Shown here piece by piece: positions 43,334-52,738 of a stretch of DNA of 64,000 bases (its first letter is position 1; every line of letters starts with the position of its first letter). The stretch is taken from assembly GCA_963557065.1 (NCBI GenBank), contig CAUWCT010000001.1:124001-188000 (forward strand), read 5' to 3'. A program made the position numbers and the translations under genes. Below the pieces are notes generated by a model that saw only the letters and a program-made list of their open reading frames with translations, made no database searches and had not been told where the DNA came from. This DNA is from UMGS1370 sp963557065 (GTDB lineage Bacteria; Bacillota; Clostridia; Lachnospirales; Lachnospiraceae).

Positions 43334-44515
43334 TTAGCGGCACCATACCGTCTCTGCTGTCTCAATCGCAGTCTCCATCATCTCATCGATCTTTTCCATC
43401 AGGTTTTCTTCAGAACGGCGGATAATGCCAAGATTTGGTTTGGTCACCGGATGTTTTGCCACAAAAATGGTACAGCAGTCCTCATAAGGCTGTATGGAAG
43501 TCTCAAAGGTTCCGATTTTTTCTGCTACATCCACAATTTCCTGCTTGTCAAATCCAATTACCGGACGGAATACCGGCATTGTACAGGCATCGTCTGTCGC
43601 AGCCAGAGACTGCATGGTCTGGGATGCCACCTGTCCGATGCTTTCTCCCGTAATCAGCCCATGGCAATTATTTGCCAAAGCCAGTCTTTCTGCAATCCGC
43701 ATCATATAACGGCGCATAATAATTGTCAGTTCCTCATGGGGACACTGCTCATAAATATAAAGCTGAATGTCTGTAAAGTTGACAATGTGCAGCGGAATGG
43801 GACCTGCATATTGAGCTACCAGCTTTGCCAGATCTACTACTTTCTGTTTTGCCCGATCGCTGGTATAGGGCGGAGCGTGGAAATACGTAGCTTCCAGGCG
43901 AACGCCTCTTTTGGCAATCATATATCCTGCCACCGGACTGTCAATTCCGCCTGACAAAAGCAGCATTGCCTTTCCATTGGTTCCAACCGGCATTCCCCCC
44001 GGCCCCGGAATCGTCTCGGAAAAGATGTTGACCTTTTGCCGTACTTCTACATGAAGCAGAACGTCCGGATTGTGCACATCTACTTTTGTCTCCGGATATG
44101 TCTCCAGGATTACTTCTCCCAGATCCCGGTTAATCTGCTCTGAGTTGACCGGATAATGCTTATTTGCTCTTCTGGCTGCTACCTTAAAGGTAAAATGCTT
44201 ATCCGGATAAACCTGATCCACATACGCTTTTACCTGCTCTTTTAAGTCTTCGTACCCTTTATCCTCAATCTGAACCATTGGACAGATTGCCGCAATGCCG
44301 AATACTTTCTTTAATGCTTCCACTGCTTCGTCAAAATCAAACGGTTTAGATGCCTGAGCATAGATACGGCCGGATTCTTTTGTTACCAGAAATCCTCCGT
44401 CCACTCCTTTTAATGCATGATTAATCTGTTTGACTAATGCGTCTTCAAACAGATACCGGTTTTTGCCTTTTACGCCGATTTCGGCATATTTAATTAAAAA
44501 TGACTGGTATTCCAT
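43334..44515 (-). CDS. thiI: tRNA 4-thiouridine synthase ThiI
   Basis: 393 residues: N-terminal ferredoxin-like and THUMP domains (to about 165), then the PP-loop ATPase motif LLLSGGIDSPVAGYMIAKRG (about 184-203) and DCCTIFV with a conserved Cys. The rhodanese domain of enteric ThiI is absent, as in Bacillus. It adenylates U8 of tRNA and receives sulfur from the cysteine desulfurase encoded 17 bp upstream. Confidence 0.95.
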   Translation of the reverse strand: MEYQSFLIKYAEIGVKGKNRYLFEDALVKQINHALKGVDGGFLVTKESGRIYAQASKPFDFDEAVEALKKVFGIAAICPMVQIEDKGYEDLKEQVKAYVDQVYPDKHFTFKVAARRANKHYPVNSEQINRDLGEVILETYPETKVDVHNPDVLLHVEVRQKVNIFSETIPGPGGMPVGTNGKAMLLLSGGIDSPVAGYMIAKRGVRLEATYFHAPPYTSDRAKQKVVDLAKLVAQYAGPIPLHIVNFTDIQLYIYEQCPHEELTIIMRRYMMRIAERLALANNCHGLITGESIGQVASQTMQSLAATDDACTMPVFRPVIGFDKQEIVDVAEKIGTFETSIQPYEDCCTIFVAKHPVTKPNLGIIRRSEENLMEKIDEMMETAIETAETVWCR

Positions 44516-44532
44516 AATAATTCCTTCCTGTG

Positions 44533-45699
44533 TTATCCTCTCTGATACCGGCGCAGAACCGGCAGCAGTTCCTTAAGGGCATCTATACATCGATCAATTT
44601 CCTGCATGGTGTTAAAACGACTGAAACTAAACCGCAAAGTAGCATCCAAATATTCTCTTCCCACACCAATACTCTTTAACGTACCGCTGATAGCCGGATG
44701 ATTGGAAGAACAGGCAGAACCGGAGGAGACATAAATCCCCCTGTCTTCTAATGCGTGAAGCAGCACTTCACTGCGAACGCCCTGAAAGCTTACGCTGGCA
44801 ATCTGCGGAGCGCTCTCCATCCCCTTTTTGCTGTTTACCACAACTTTGTCTAATTTGGACACTTCTTCTGTAAAATAATCTTTCAAACTGCAAAGATGGG
44901 CAATCTTATTGTCAAAATCTGTATAGGCTTCCTTTGCTGCCTGCCCAAGCCCTGCAATCCCCGGCACATTTTCTGTCCCGGAACGCATATTTTTCTGCTG
45001 GCCGCCTCCTAATATCAGAGGCTTTACCTTCGCTTTCTCATTGATATACAGAAATCCTGCTCCTTTTGGCCCATGGATTTTATGAGCGCTGACGGAAAGC
45101 AAATCAATCCCCTGTTTTTTGGGGCGGATTGCATATTTTCCATATGCCTGAATTGCGTCTACATGAAATAACGCTTTCGGACTTTTTTCCCGAATGACAG
45201 AACCAATCTCGTCAATAGGCTCTACGGCCCCCACCTCATTGTTGACATACATGATAGAGACCAGAATTGTATCCGGGCACAGACTCTCTCTTAGTTCGTC
45301 CAATGAAATATGTCCGTCCCTGTCCACTGAAAGATAGGTTACTTCAAATCCCAGTTCTTCCAGAAAAATCAGAGGGTTATAGACCGAAGGATGCTCAATT
45401 CTGGTAGTGATAATGTGATTGCCGGCCCTTTTATTGGCCATGGCCGCCCCAATCAGGGCCATGTTGTTGGACTCTGTCCCTCCGGAAGTAAAAACAATTT
45501 CCTTTGGCTGCACTTTCAAAGTCTTTGCGATCACCTCTGCCGCCTCTTTTACATAATCTTCCGCTTCTTTTCCCTTGCGGTGTCTGGCAGAAGGATTCCC
45601 GTAATCCTCTGTCATGGTCTTTATAACAACCTCTTTCACGCTGTCCAAAACCCTCGTGGTGGCGGAATTATCAAAATAAATTTCATCACGACTTACCAT
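44533..45699 (-). CDS. Cysteine desulfurase (NifS/IscS family, NifZ-like)
   Basis: 388 residues, PLP enzyme. IYFDNSATTRVLDSV at the start, AHKIHGPKGAGFLYI with the Schiff-base lysine (about 205-219) and the catalytic cysteine in SSGSACSSNHPAISGTLKS (about 325). It takes sulfur from cysteine as persulfide. In tandem with thiI, as Bacillus nifZ-thiI, it should serve tRNA thiolation rather than general Fe-S assembly. Confidence 0.92.
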   Translation of the reverse strand: MVSRDEIYFDNSATTRVLDSVKEVVIKTMTEDYGNPSARHRKGKEAEDYVKEAAEVIAKTLKVQPKEIVFTSGGTESNNMALIGAAMANKRAGNHIITTRIEHPSVYNPLIFLEELGFEVTYLSVDRDGHISLDELRESLCPDTILVSIMYVNNEVGAVEPIDEIGSVIREKSPKALFHVDAIQAYGKYAIRPKKQGIDLLSVSAHKIHGPKGAGFLYINEKAKVKPLILGGGQQKNMRSGTENVPGIAGLGQAAKEAYTDFDNKIAHLCSLKDYFTEEVSKLDKVVVNSKKGMESAPQIASVSFQGVRSEVLLHALEDRGIYVSSGSACSSNHPAISGTLKSIGVGREYLDATLRFSFSRFNTMQEIDRCIDALKELLPVLRRYQRG

Positions 45700-45724
45700 G
45701 TTGTATCTGCTCCTTCAATTAACG

Positions 45725-46468
45725 CTAAAACGCGCCCTCTGCCTTCATCATCATCAGGGCTAAAACAGCAATGCCGGCAGTCTCTGTGCGCAATATCCTC
45801 TTTCCCAGTGAAATCGGAACCGCCCCCATTTCTTTTGCCAGTTCAATCTCCTTCTCATCAAATCCGCCTTCCGGACCAATAAATATACCTGCAGACCGGA
45901 CCCGGGAGCCAATCTGTTCTAATGCTGACTTAGTGCCTGACATCCCGGCCTCATTCTCATAAGGAATCCAGACCGCATCCAGTTTTCCTGCTGCGTCAAG
46001 AGCTTCACGAAAGGATAACACCGGTTCAATCTTTGGAATCACTCCCCTTTTAGATTGCTTGGCCGCACTTTCTGCAATGGCCTGCCATCTTTCCAGCTTT
46101 GATTTTTCTTTTTTTCCATCCAGTTTTACCACTGCATTTTTGGTCGCAGTGGGGATGACGGCATAAACGCCCAGTTCCACTGCCTTCTGGATGATCAGTT
46201 CCATTTTATCGGATTTGGGAAGTCCCTGAAACAAATAGATGCGCACAGGAAGTTCTCTGCTGTCCATTTTTTCTTCAATGGACGCTTCTACCTGGCTGCT
46301 GTCCATAGAATCAATCCGGCACAGATAATCTGTCCCTGAACCGTCACTGACTAAAATCTGTTCTCCCGGTTTCATCCGCAGAGCATTTTTAATATGATTG
46401 ACATCCCCACCGGAAATAACCAGTTTCTCTTCTCCCACTGACTGAGGAGATACAAAAAAATGATGCAT
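45725..46468 (-). CDS. rsmE: 16S rRNA m3U1498 methyltransferase RsmE
   Basis: 247 residues. PUA-like N-domain (MHHFFVSPQSVGEEKLVISGGDVNHIKNALRMKPGEQ) and a SPOUT knot at the C-terminus with GPEGGFDEKEIELAKEMG and LGKRILRTETAGIAVLALMM, the family signatures. It methylates U1498 of 16S rRNA. One base separates it from prmA, the normal pairing. Confidence 0.95.
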   Translation of the reverse strand: MHHFFVSPQSVGEEKLVISGGDVNHIKNALRMKPGEQILVSDGSGTDYLCRIDSMDSSQVEASIEEKMDSRELPVRIYLFQGLPKSDKMELIIQKAVELGVYAVIPTATKNAVVKLDGKKEKSKLERWQAIAESAAKQSKRGVIPKIEPVLSFREALDAAGKLDAVWIPYENEAGMSGTKSALEQIGSRVRSAGIFIGPEGGFDEKEIELAKEMGAVPISLGKRILRTETAGIAVLALMMMKAEGAF

Positions 46469-47425
46469 TTATTTTCTCCTGGCTGTTACCGAAACCCACT
46501 CGCCCTGACAGGTCACTTCAACTACTTCAAATTCGTCATTGGCCTCAAACGCATCCCGGACTGCCTGCTCTTTCATATTGATGATACCGGAAGTAATAAA
46601 GATTCCTCCATGCTTTATGTGAACTGGTATTTCCTTTTGCAGCATAATGATTACGTCTGCCAGAATATTGGCAACTGCAATATCGCACCACTCATAGCCG
46701 GCCCAGTCCTGGACTGTTTTATCATCAATAATATTTCCCTGAATCACTGCAAACTTATCACCGGAAATCTGATTGGATTCCAGGTTTTCGCCTACTGCCT
46801 GAATCGCATTCTCATCCAAGTCTGTTCCTCTTACTTCTTTTGCGCCTAATTTTAAAGCTGCAATGCCTAAAATGCCGCTGCCGGTCCCCACATCCAGCAC
46901 CTTTGACTCAGAAGTTACATACTTCTGAAGCTGACGGATGCAAAGCTGAGTCGTCTCATGCATACCGGTGCCGAATGCAGTGCCCGGATCAATCTGAATC
47001 AACAGCTTATCTTGATGTTCTTTGGGAATCTCTTCCCATGTAGGCTTAATCAAAATGTTGTCTACGGTAAAAGGCTTAAAATACTGCTTCCAGTTATTGA
47101 TCCAGTCCTTGTCCTCTGTCTCAGAAGCCTCAATGGTTCTGGCGCCCAGGTTTACAAACAAAGCCAGATCGTCCAGTCCCTCTTCTACCTTTTTCAAAAT
47201 ATCTTCTGCATCGTCCTCATCATCTAAATAAAAGCTGACTTTTGCTACGCCGTCATCCGGTCCCAGATCCGGCAGAATGTCAATAAACATCCCTTTTGTC
47301 TCTTTTTCTGTCAAAGGAATCTTATCTTCAATCTCGATTCCCTCAATCCCTATCTCGTCAAACATACTGCTGACCAAATCTACCGCTTCTGTGGTAGTTG
47401 TTAATGTAAATTTTTTCCACTTCAT
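46469..47425 (-). CDS. prmA: Ribosomal protein L11 methyltransferase PrmA
   Basis: 318 residues. The C-terminal SAM domain has DPGTAFGTGMHETTQLC and VLDVGTGSGILGIAALKLGA, then the NPPY-like segment VANILADVI. It trimethylates lysines of L11. The N-terminal domain that recognises L11 is intact. In Firmicutes it follows the dnaK-dnaJ genes; here those genes lie 4 kb away with a citrate synthase block between. Confidence 0.95.
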   Translation of the reverse strand: MKWKKFTLTTTTEAVDLVSSMFDEIGIEGIEIEDKIPLTEKETKGMFIDILPDLGPDDGVAKVSFYLDDEDDAEDILKKVEEGLDDLALFVNLGARTIEASETEDKDWINNWKQYFKPFTVDNILIKPTWEEIPKEHQDKLLIQIDPGTAFGTGMHETTQLCIRQLQKYVTSESKVLDVGTGSGILGIAALKLGAKEVRGTDLDENAIQAVGENLESNQISGDKFAVIQGNIIDDKTVQDWAGYEWCDIAVANILADVIIMLQKEIPVHIKHGGIFITSGIINMKEQAVRDAFEANDEFEVVEVTCQGEWVSVTARRK

Positions 47426-47500
47426 AGGATTGCTCCTGTTCCTTCTAATTGTGCGTGTTCTATCATAGCATATTTTCTTTTTACTGACAATAAATTCTAA

Positions 47501-47953
47501 TTATCTGTCTTTCGATTCCACCTTTTTCAGAATCGTTTTTATCTCTGATACACAGCCTAAAAACCGCTCCAGTTCATAGGGTGATAGCTGACCAAATCGC
47601 TGTTTTAACTGTTCTTTTACATATTTTTTCTCTTTTCGGATAAATGCTTTGCCTTTAGGAGTCAGGCGCACAAACACCAGCTTGCGGTTTGTCTCATCAT
47701 AAAAGCGTTCCGCATATCCTTCTTCCACTAACGGGGCTATGACTCTGGTGGCCTGCTCTCTGGAGGCAGCAATACTCTCTGCCACCTGTCCCATGGTCAT
47801 CTCTCCCTTGCTCCCTAATGCCAAAAGAGCATAAAACTGATGGCGGGAAAATCTAATCTCCCTGTAATCTAACGAATAAAGCAGCACTTTCTGGCACGTA
47901 AAAAACGTCTCAAACAGAGCTGTAATTTCCCTGTCATCGGTTACACTGTCCAT
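47501..47953 (-). CDS. MarR-family transcriptional regulator
   Basis: 150 residues, winged helix-turn-helix with FYALLALGSKGEMTMGQVAESIAASREQATRVIAPLVEEGYAERF and the wing DETNRKLVFVRLTPKGK. Divergent from citrate synthase across a 127-bp gap containing repeated TTGA..TCAA half-sites, so it probably represses itself and may control citrate synthase. No ligand can be named. Confidence 0.88.
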   Translation of the reverse strand: MDSVTDDREITALFETFFTCQKVLLYSLDYREIRFSRHQFYALLALGSKGEMTMGQVAESIAASREQATRVIAPLVEEGYAERFYDETNRKLVFVRLTPKGKAFIRKEKKYVKEQLKQRFGQLSPYELERFLGCVSEIKTILKKVESKDR

Positions 47954-47984
47954 AAAATTCCCTCCTAGGGCTATTATAGCGGAT

Positions 47985-48050
47985 TCCTATCAGATGTCAA
48001 TGATTAATCCTTGATTATGATTGACAAATATCAATTACAAATGCTATACT
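47985..48050. promoter_or_regulatory. Divergent MarR/citrate synthase promoter and operator region
   Basis: Plus strand: TTGACA (48021-48026), 18-bp spacer, TATACT (48045-48050) with an extended -10 TG. Overlapping it are dyads such as TTGACAAATATCAA (48021-48034) and ATCAGATGTCAAT/ATTGACAAATAT copies, the kind of imperfect palindrome a MarR dimer binds. Confidence 0.6.
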
Positions 48051-48080
48051 GACTCTATCATTTTTTGAAGGAGGAATTTT

Positions 48081-49448
48081 ATGGCAGATAATCGTTTATA
48101 TGTTGAAGAATACGCCGCCCGGCAGTTGAAAGAGTGCATCAGCCACAACACCATTGATCCTGTTCTTTTTTCTGAATACGGTGTTAAACGCGGCTTAAGG
48201 GATAAAAACGGCAAGGGCGTTTTGGCCGGTCTTACCAATATTTCCTTAATTCAATCCCGCAAAGAAGAAAACGGGCAGTCTGTTCCCTGTGACGGCCGTC
48301 TGTTGTACCGCGGCTATGATATCCGCGATCTTGTAAAAGGCTTTTTAGAGGCCCATCATTTCGGTTTTGAAGAGATTACCTACCTGCTTTTATTCGGAGT
48401 TCTTCCTGACAAATCCCAGTTGGCCAGGTTTCAGGATATTCTTACCCGCAGTAATTTTCTCCCCACTAACTTTGTCCGCGACGTAATTATGAAAGCCCCC
48501 GGCAAAGATATTATGAATTCCATGACGAAAAGCGTTTTAACCCTGGCATCTTATGACGACAAAATTTCTGATAATTCTCTGGAAAATGTGCTTCGCCAGT
48601 GTTTAAACCTAATCGCCACATTTCCAAGCATGGCGGTATATGCCTACCATGCTTACAACCATTATGAACGGGATGACAGTTTGTACATTCACCGCCCGGA
48701 CCCCAATCTTTCTACAGCAGAAAATATTTTGCGGCTTCTTCGCCCGGACAAATCCTACACTGCCCTGGAAGCCAATGTACTGGATCTGGCTTTAGTGCTT
48801 CACATGGAGCATGGCGGCGGAAATAACTCTACTTTTACTACCCGTGTGGTTACCTCTTCCGGATCAGACACCTATTCTGTCATTGCTGCTGCCTTATCCT
48901 CTTTGAAAGGGCCGAAACATGGCGGCGCCAATATTAAAGTTGTGGAAATGATGGCGGACATCAAAGAGCATGTAAAAGATACCTCCGATCCAGAGGAAGT
49001 ACGGGCCTATCTGGAGAAAATTCTCCACAAAGAAGCCTTTGACAAAAAGGGGCTGATTTACGGCATGGGCCATGCAGTTTACTCCATCTCCGATCCCCGC
49101 GCCCTGATTTTTAAAGGCTTTGTAGAAAAGCTGGCAAGGGAAAAGGGACGCAACAATGATTTTGCCCTCTATTCTATGATCGAAACCATGGCGCCTGAAG
49201 TAATTGCCGGAGAACGCGCCATTTACAAAGGCGTCAGTGCCAATGTTGACTTTTACAGCGGCTTCGTGTACAGCATGCTGGATATTCCCACAGAGCTTTT
49301 TACCCCTATGTTTGCCATTGCCCGTATTGTAGGCTGGAGCGCACACCGGTTAGAAGAGTTAATCAATGTGGATAAAATCATCCGTCCTGCTTATCAGAGT
49401 CTGTTAAGCGAAGATGCTCTTCCCTATATAAAAATGGAAGATCGATAA
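48081..49448 (+). CDS. Citrate synthase
   Basis: 455 residues, with AGGAGG upstream of ATG. Active-site segments: LVLHMEHGGGNNSTFTTRVV (about 234-253), LKGPKHGGANIKVVEMM with the catalytic His, GMGHAVYSISDPRA and a final DFYSGFVYSMLDIP containing the catalytic Asp. It condenses acetyl-CoA and oxaloacetate. This ~450-residue type with an N-terminal extension is common in anaerobic Clostridia, where it feeds glutamate synthesis in a partial TCA cycle. It stands alone, with no aconitase or isocitrate dehydrogenase beside it. Confidence 0.93.
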   Translation: MADNRLYVEEYAARQLKECISHNTIDPVLFSEYGVKRGLRDKNGKGVLAGLTNISLIQSRKEENGQSVPCDGRLLYRGYDIRDLVKGFLEAHHFGFEEITYLLLFGVLPDKSQLARFQDILTRSNFLPTNFVRDVIMKAPGKDIMNSMTKSVLTLASYDDKISDNSLENVLRQCLNLIATFPSMAVYAYHAYNHYERDDSLYIHRPDPNLSTAENILRLLRPDKSYTALEANVLDLALVLHMEHGGGNNSTFTTRVVTSSGSDTYSVIAAALSSLKGPKHGGANIKVVEMMADIKEHVKDTSDPEEVRAYLEKILHKEAFDKKGLIYGMGHAVYSISDPRALIFKGFVEKLAREKGRNNDFALYSMIETMAPEVIAGERAIYKGVSANVDFYSGFVYSMLDIPTELFTPMFAIARIVGWSAHRLEELINVDKIIRPAYQSLLSEDALPYIKMEDR

Positions 49449-49964
49449 TTATGACTGCGCTGCTTTCTCGGACAATCCCTGTTCCAGAGAAAGCAGCGCT
49501 CTTTTCCTATCAAGTCCCCCTGCATATCCGGTCAGATTTCCACCCGCCCCGATTACCCTGTGGCAGGGAACGATAATGGAAATTGGGTTATGTCCCACTG
49601 CACTGCCCACAGCCCTGGCCCCCATTCTTTCTTTTCCCTGTTTTTTGGCAACCCTGTCTGCAATTTCTTTGTATGTCATAGTTTTCCCATAGGGAATACC
49701 CATTAAAATCTCCCACACTTTCTTTTGAAAATCAGTCCCAGTCAGATGAATGGGCGGTAAAAAATCCGGTTCCGATCCGGAAAAATAAACATCCAGCCAT
49801 TGTTTTGTTTCCCAAAACAATGGCAAATCTGCCTCTTTTGCATCTTTGTCCAGTTTATTTCCATAATATTTCTGATTTTCAAACCAAAGTCCGGTCAGCC
49901 TGCTTCCATCTGAGGCCAGCAAAATGGTTCCCAGAGGGGAATGGTAATAACATATATGATTCAT
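49449..49964 (-). CDS. ogt: Methylated-DNA--protein-cysteine methyltransferase
   Basis: 171 residues from MNHICYYHSPLGTILLASDG (AGGAG five bases ahead). IPYGKTMTYKEIA, RAVGSAVGHNPISIIVPCHRVIG with the acceptor cysteine in PCHRV and the asparagine hinge GGNLTGYAGGL. It removes O6-alkyl groups from guanine by suicide transfer. The stop abuts that of the convergent citrate synthase. Confidence 0.95.
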   Translation of the reverse strand: MNHICYYHSPLGTILLASDGSRLTGLWFENQKYYGNKLDKDAKEADLPLFWETKQWLDVYFSGSEPDFLPPIHLTGTDFQKKVWEILMGIPYGKTMTYKEIADRVAKKQGKERMGARAVGSAVGHNPISIIVPCHRVIGAGGNLTGYAGGLDRKRALLSLEQGLSEKAAQS

Positions 49965-50066
49965 TTGTTCTCCTGTCTGTTTTGGATAACCTGGCAATTA
50001 ATAAAAACGGACATCTGGTTCTCAGATAGTCCGTCTTTGTTAATAGTCTGTTTTATAATTGCCTGT

Positions 50067-51461
50067 TTAGAGTTCTTCCAGTTTTATCAGTTTGTGCTCT
50101 GTGTCATACTCTTCGCTTCTTAGACTTCTGTCTCCGTATTCCACTTCTCCCGTCTGGTTATCATACGGATCATTGCGATTCCACTTCATAGGCGGGTAGA
50201 ACGGATGCTGGAACTGGGAAACTGCAGGCATCCGGTAAGGGTCCAGATTGCCAAAATAAAATGCCCTCCGCTCCTCATCTCCTGCCCGATACGCGCTTCC
50301 GCCAAAAGATACGTCTGCAAACAGCCAGCCATAAGGCGCCACATAAAACTTGGCCCAGTCATGACTTCCTACAGAATCCGGCTTCATATAGAGCCCAGAC
50401 TGCCATCTGGCAGGAACGTTTGCGATCCGGCACATGGTAATAAATAAGAGCGCCTGAAATCCGCAGTCTCCTTTCCAGCCGGACGCCACATAATCCGGAA
50501 TCTGGGGAATGGTAATATAGCTGCGGACAAAGGAATACATAATGTGGCTGGTCAGATAGTCATAAATTTTTCTGGCTTTTTCCAGAGGATTCGTTTCATC
50601 TCCCACAACTTCTGCAGTTATCTCTCTTAAATATGGAGTAAACCGGATGTGAGGAAGCTGTTCCTCCAGATACATAGACGGCTGTCCGTCCAGGATCTCT
50701 TCTGCCTTTGGTTCTGTATATGCCATGTGATTTTCATAGGAAAACTCAACGGAATAAGTCTGACCCGCGCGGTGTACAGTGTGAAAACACAGGGTTCTCT
50801 GAGGATACTGCGGAGGCGAAACCGTATACTCATCCTGTTCTGCATCCTGTCTTACTCCGTCTTTTTCCATATAAACGGCCAAAAGTTTAAAATTTTTCAC
50901 CTGAGCGTATTCTACAGGCAGAGGCAGATATACCTTTATCCTCTCACCGTCCCTCTCTGCTTCTTTTTTCAAATGCAGGGTACTTTTTACGTGAAACCGC
51001 AGAGCCATGTTCTTCTGGACTTTCATTTTTTGAATGACCTGGCTCAAAAAATTATTTTCTCCAGGGGACGGATATTCTGTTTTATCTTTTAACCGTTCCC
51101 AAAGCCAGGAACGGGTCTTTACCAGATTGTTAAAAAAATCGTCTTTAAAATGAATCTGACCTTTGATATAAATCCATTCCGCTGCATTTTCTTCCCACAA
51201 GGAGGTCAGTTCTTCTTCTTTAAAGTCTGTCAGCTTTTCCTGAAGAAGTGTTAACGCATCCTGCCAGGTATAAGGATACTGGCCCGGAATGCGGGATAAA
51301 ATCTCCTTTTCATAACGCAGGCGTTTTTTTAACGCCTCTGGAATGTCTGTTTTCAGACGCATATCAATCATTCTGTCCGCCTGCGCAAAATCTCCGTACC
51401 ATTTTACTTTTTCAATATCTTCCGGCAGGGGGACAGACAAATACTCCACATCTGAATACAT
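50067..51461 (-). CDS. Transglutaminase-like domain protein
   Basis: 464 residues. The C-terminal half has a papain-like triad: Cys in GWKGDCGFQALLFITMCRIANVPARWQSG, His in GSHDWAKFYV and Asp in WLFADVSFGGS. The N-terminal ~270 residues contain a beta-rich domain similar to that preceding transglutaminase cores. No signal peptide or membrane helix, so it is probably cytoplasmic and acts as a peptidase or amidase; the substrate is unknown. It lies 12 bp after dnaJ on the same strand and may be read through from the heat-shock operon. Confidence 0.85.
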   Translation of the reverse strand: MYSDVEYLSVPLPEDIEKVKWYGDFAQADRMIDMRLKTDIPEALKKRLRYEKEILSRIPGQYPYTWQDALTLLQEKLTDFKEEELTSLWEENAAEWIYIKGQIHFKDDFFNNLVKTRSWLWERLKDKTEYPSPGENNFLSQVIQKMKVQKNMALRFHVKSTLHLKKEAERDGERIKVYLPLPVEYAQVKNFKLLAVYMEKDGVRQDAEQDEYTVSPPQYPQRTLCFHTVHRAGQTYSVEFSYENHMAYTEPKAEEILDGQPSMYLEEQLPHIRFTPYLREITAEVVGDETNPLEKARKIYDYLTSHIMYSFVRSYITIPQIPDYVASGWKGDCGFQALLFITMCRIANVPARWQSGLYMKPDSVGSHDWAKFYVAPYGWLFADVSFGGSAYRAGDEERRAFYFGNLDPYRMPAVSQFQHPFYPPMKWNRNDPYDNQTGEVEYGDRSLRSEEYDTEHKLIKLEEL

Positions 51462-51473
51462 AATGCCCTCCTG

Positions 51474-52628
51474 TTATTTTTCAAAGAAGTCCTTGAAACT
51501 CTTTTTCTTATGGGGTTCTGACTGAGGAGCCACCCCTCTCATCTCTTCATCATAACGGCGCAGCGCCTCCTTTTGCGCTTCATTCATCCGCTCCGGAACC
51601 TGAACCACCAGGGTCACGTAATGATCCCCCCGGACATTGCGGTTTCGTAAGGATGGAACGCCTTTTCCCTTTAAGCGGACCTTGGTATCGGTCTGGGTTC
51701 CTGCTTTTACCTCGTACTCCACTTCTCCGTCAACAGTCTTAATACGGATTGGACCGCCTAATGCCGCTGTTGCAAAAGAAATGTAAACAGTTGAGAAAAT
51801 ACTGGTATCCTGACGCTTTAAGAATGGATGGCTGGAAACTACTGCCTCTACCAGCAGATCGCCTCTCTCTCCGCCGTTTACTCCCGGCTCACCAGCTCCT
51901 GCCAGACGAACGCTCTGGCCATTGTCAATACCTGCCGGAATATTAACCTTAAATTTCTTGCGGACAGTCTTGTAACCGCTTCCGTAGCATTTGGGGCATT
52001 TTTCCTTAATAACTTTTCCAGTACCATTACATTCCGGACAAGTCTGGACATTTTGAACCTGACCAAAGAAGGACTGCTGGGTATACATAATCTTGCCCTT
52101 TCCGTTACACTTGGAACAGGTTACCGGCGATGTCCCCGGTTTGGCTCCTGTGCCATGGCAGTCCGAACATTCCTCTTTGTAATTGATTTCAATCTCCTTC
52201 TCACATCCGAATACCGCTTCTTCAAATGTAATACGGACAGCGGTTCTTACACTGGCTCCCCGCATCGGACCATTGCTGCGTCCTCTGGAAGAACGGCCGC
52301 CGCCAAAAATATCTCCAAAAATGTCTCCGAAAATATCTCCCATATCTCCGGAAAAATCAAAACCGCCAAAGCCGCCGGCTCCTCCGCCTGCACCGCCGTC
52401 AAATGCCGCATGACCAAACTGATCGTACTGCTGGCGCTTCTGCGGATCACTTAACACGCTGTACGCTTCTGATGCCTCTTTAAACTTCTGCTCTGCTTCT
52501 TTATCTCCGGGATTTGCATCCGGATGGTATTTTTTGGCCAGAACCCGGTACGCTTTCTTGATGGCTGCATCATCGGCGTCTTTTGCCACGCCCAGCACTT
52601 CGTAATAATCCCTTTTACTCTCTGCCAT
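51474..52628 (-). CDS. dnaJ: Chaperone DnaJ
   Basis: 384 residues from MAESKRDYYEVLGVAKDADD (GAGAGGG ahead of ATG 52628). J domain with HPD (YHPDANPGDK), Gly/Phe-rich linker (GGAGGGAGGFGGFDF, about 75-115), four CxxCxGxG zinc motifs (CSDCHGTG, CSKCNGKG, CPECNGTG, CPKCYGSG) and the C-terminal substrate domains. It delivers clients to DnaK and stimulates its ATPase. Confidence 0.96.
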   Translation of the reverse strand: MAESKRDYYEVLGVAKDADDAAIKKAYRVLAKKYHPDANPGDKEAEQKFKEASEAYSVLSDPQKRQQYDQFGHAAFDGGAGGGAGGFGGFDFSGDMGDIFGDIFGDIFGGGRSSRGRSNGPMRGASVRTAVRITFEEAVFGCEKEIEINYKEECSDCHGTGAKPGTSPVTCSKCNGKGKIMYTQQSFFGQVQNVQTCPECNGTGKVIKEKCPKCYGSGYKTVRKKFKVNIPAGIDNGQSVRLAGAGEPGVNGGERGDLLVEAVVSSHPFLKRQDTSIFSTVYISFATAALGGPIRIKTVDGEVEYEVKAGTQTDTKVRLKGKGVPSLRNRNVRGDHYVTLVVQVPERMNEAQKEALRRYDEEMRGVAPQSEPHKKKSFKDFFEK

Positions 52629-52738
52629 GTCTTTCCCTCTCAATGTATCAATGGAATAATGCCCGAAAGGGGTTAGACGCACACTGCGCCTAATCCCCAT
52701 TTCAAGCACTTATAGAATCTCGTTATAGCCTTTTAAAT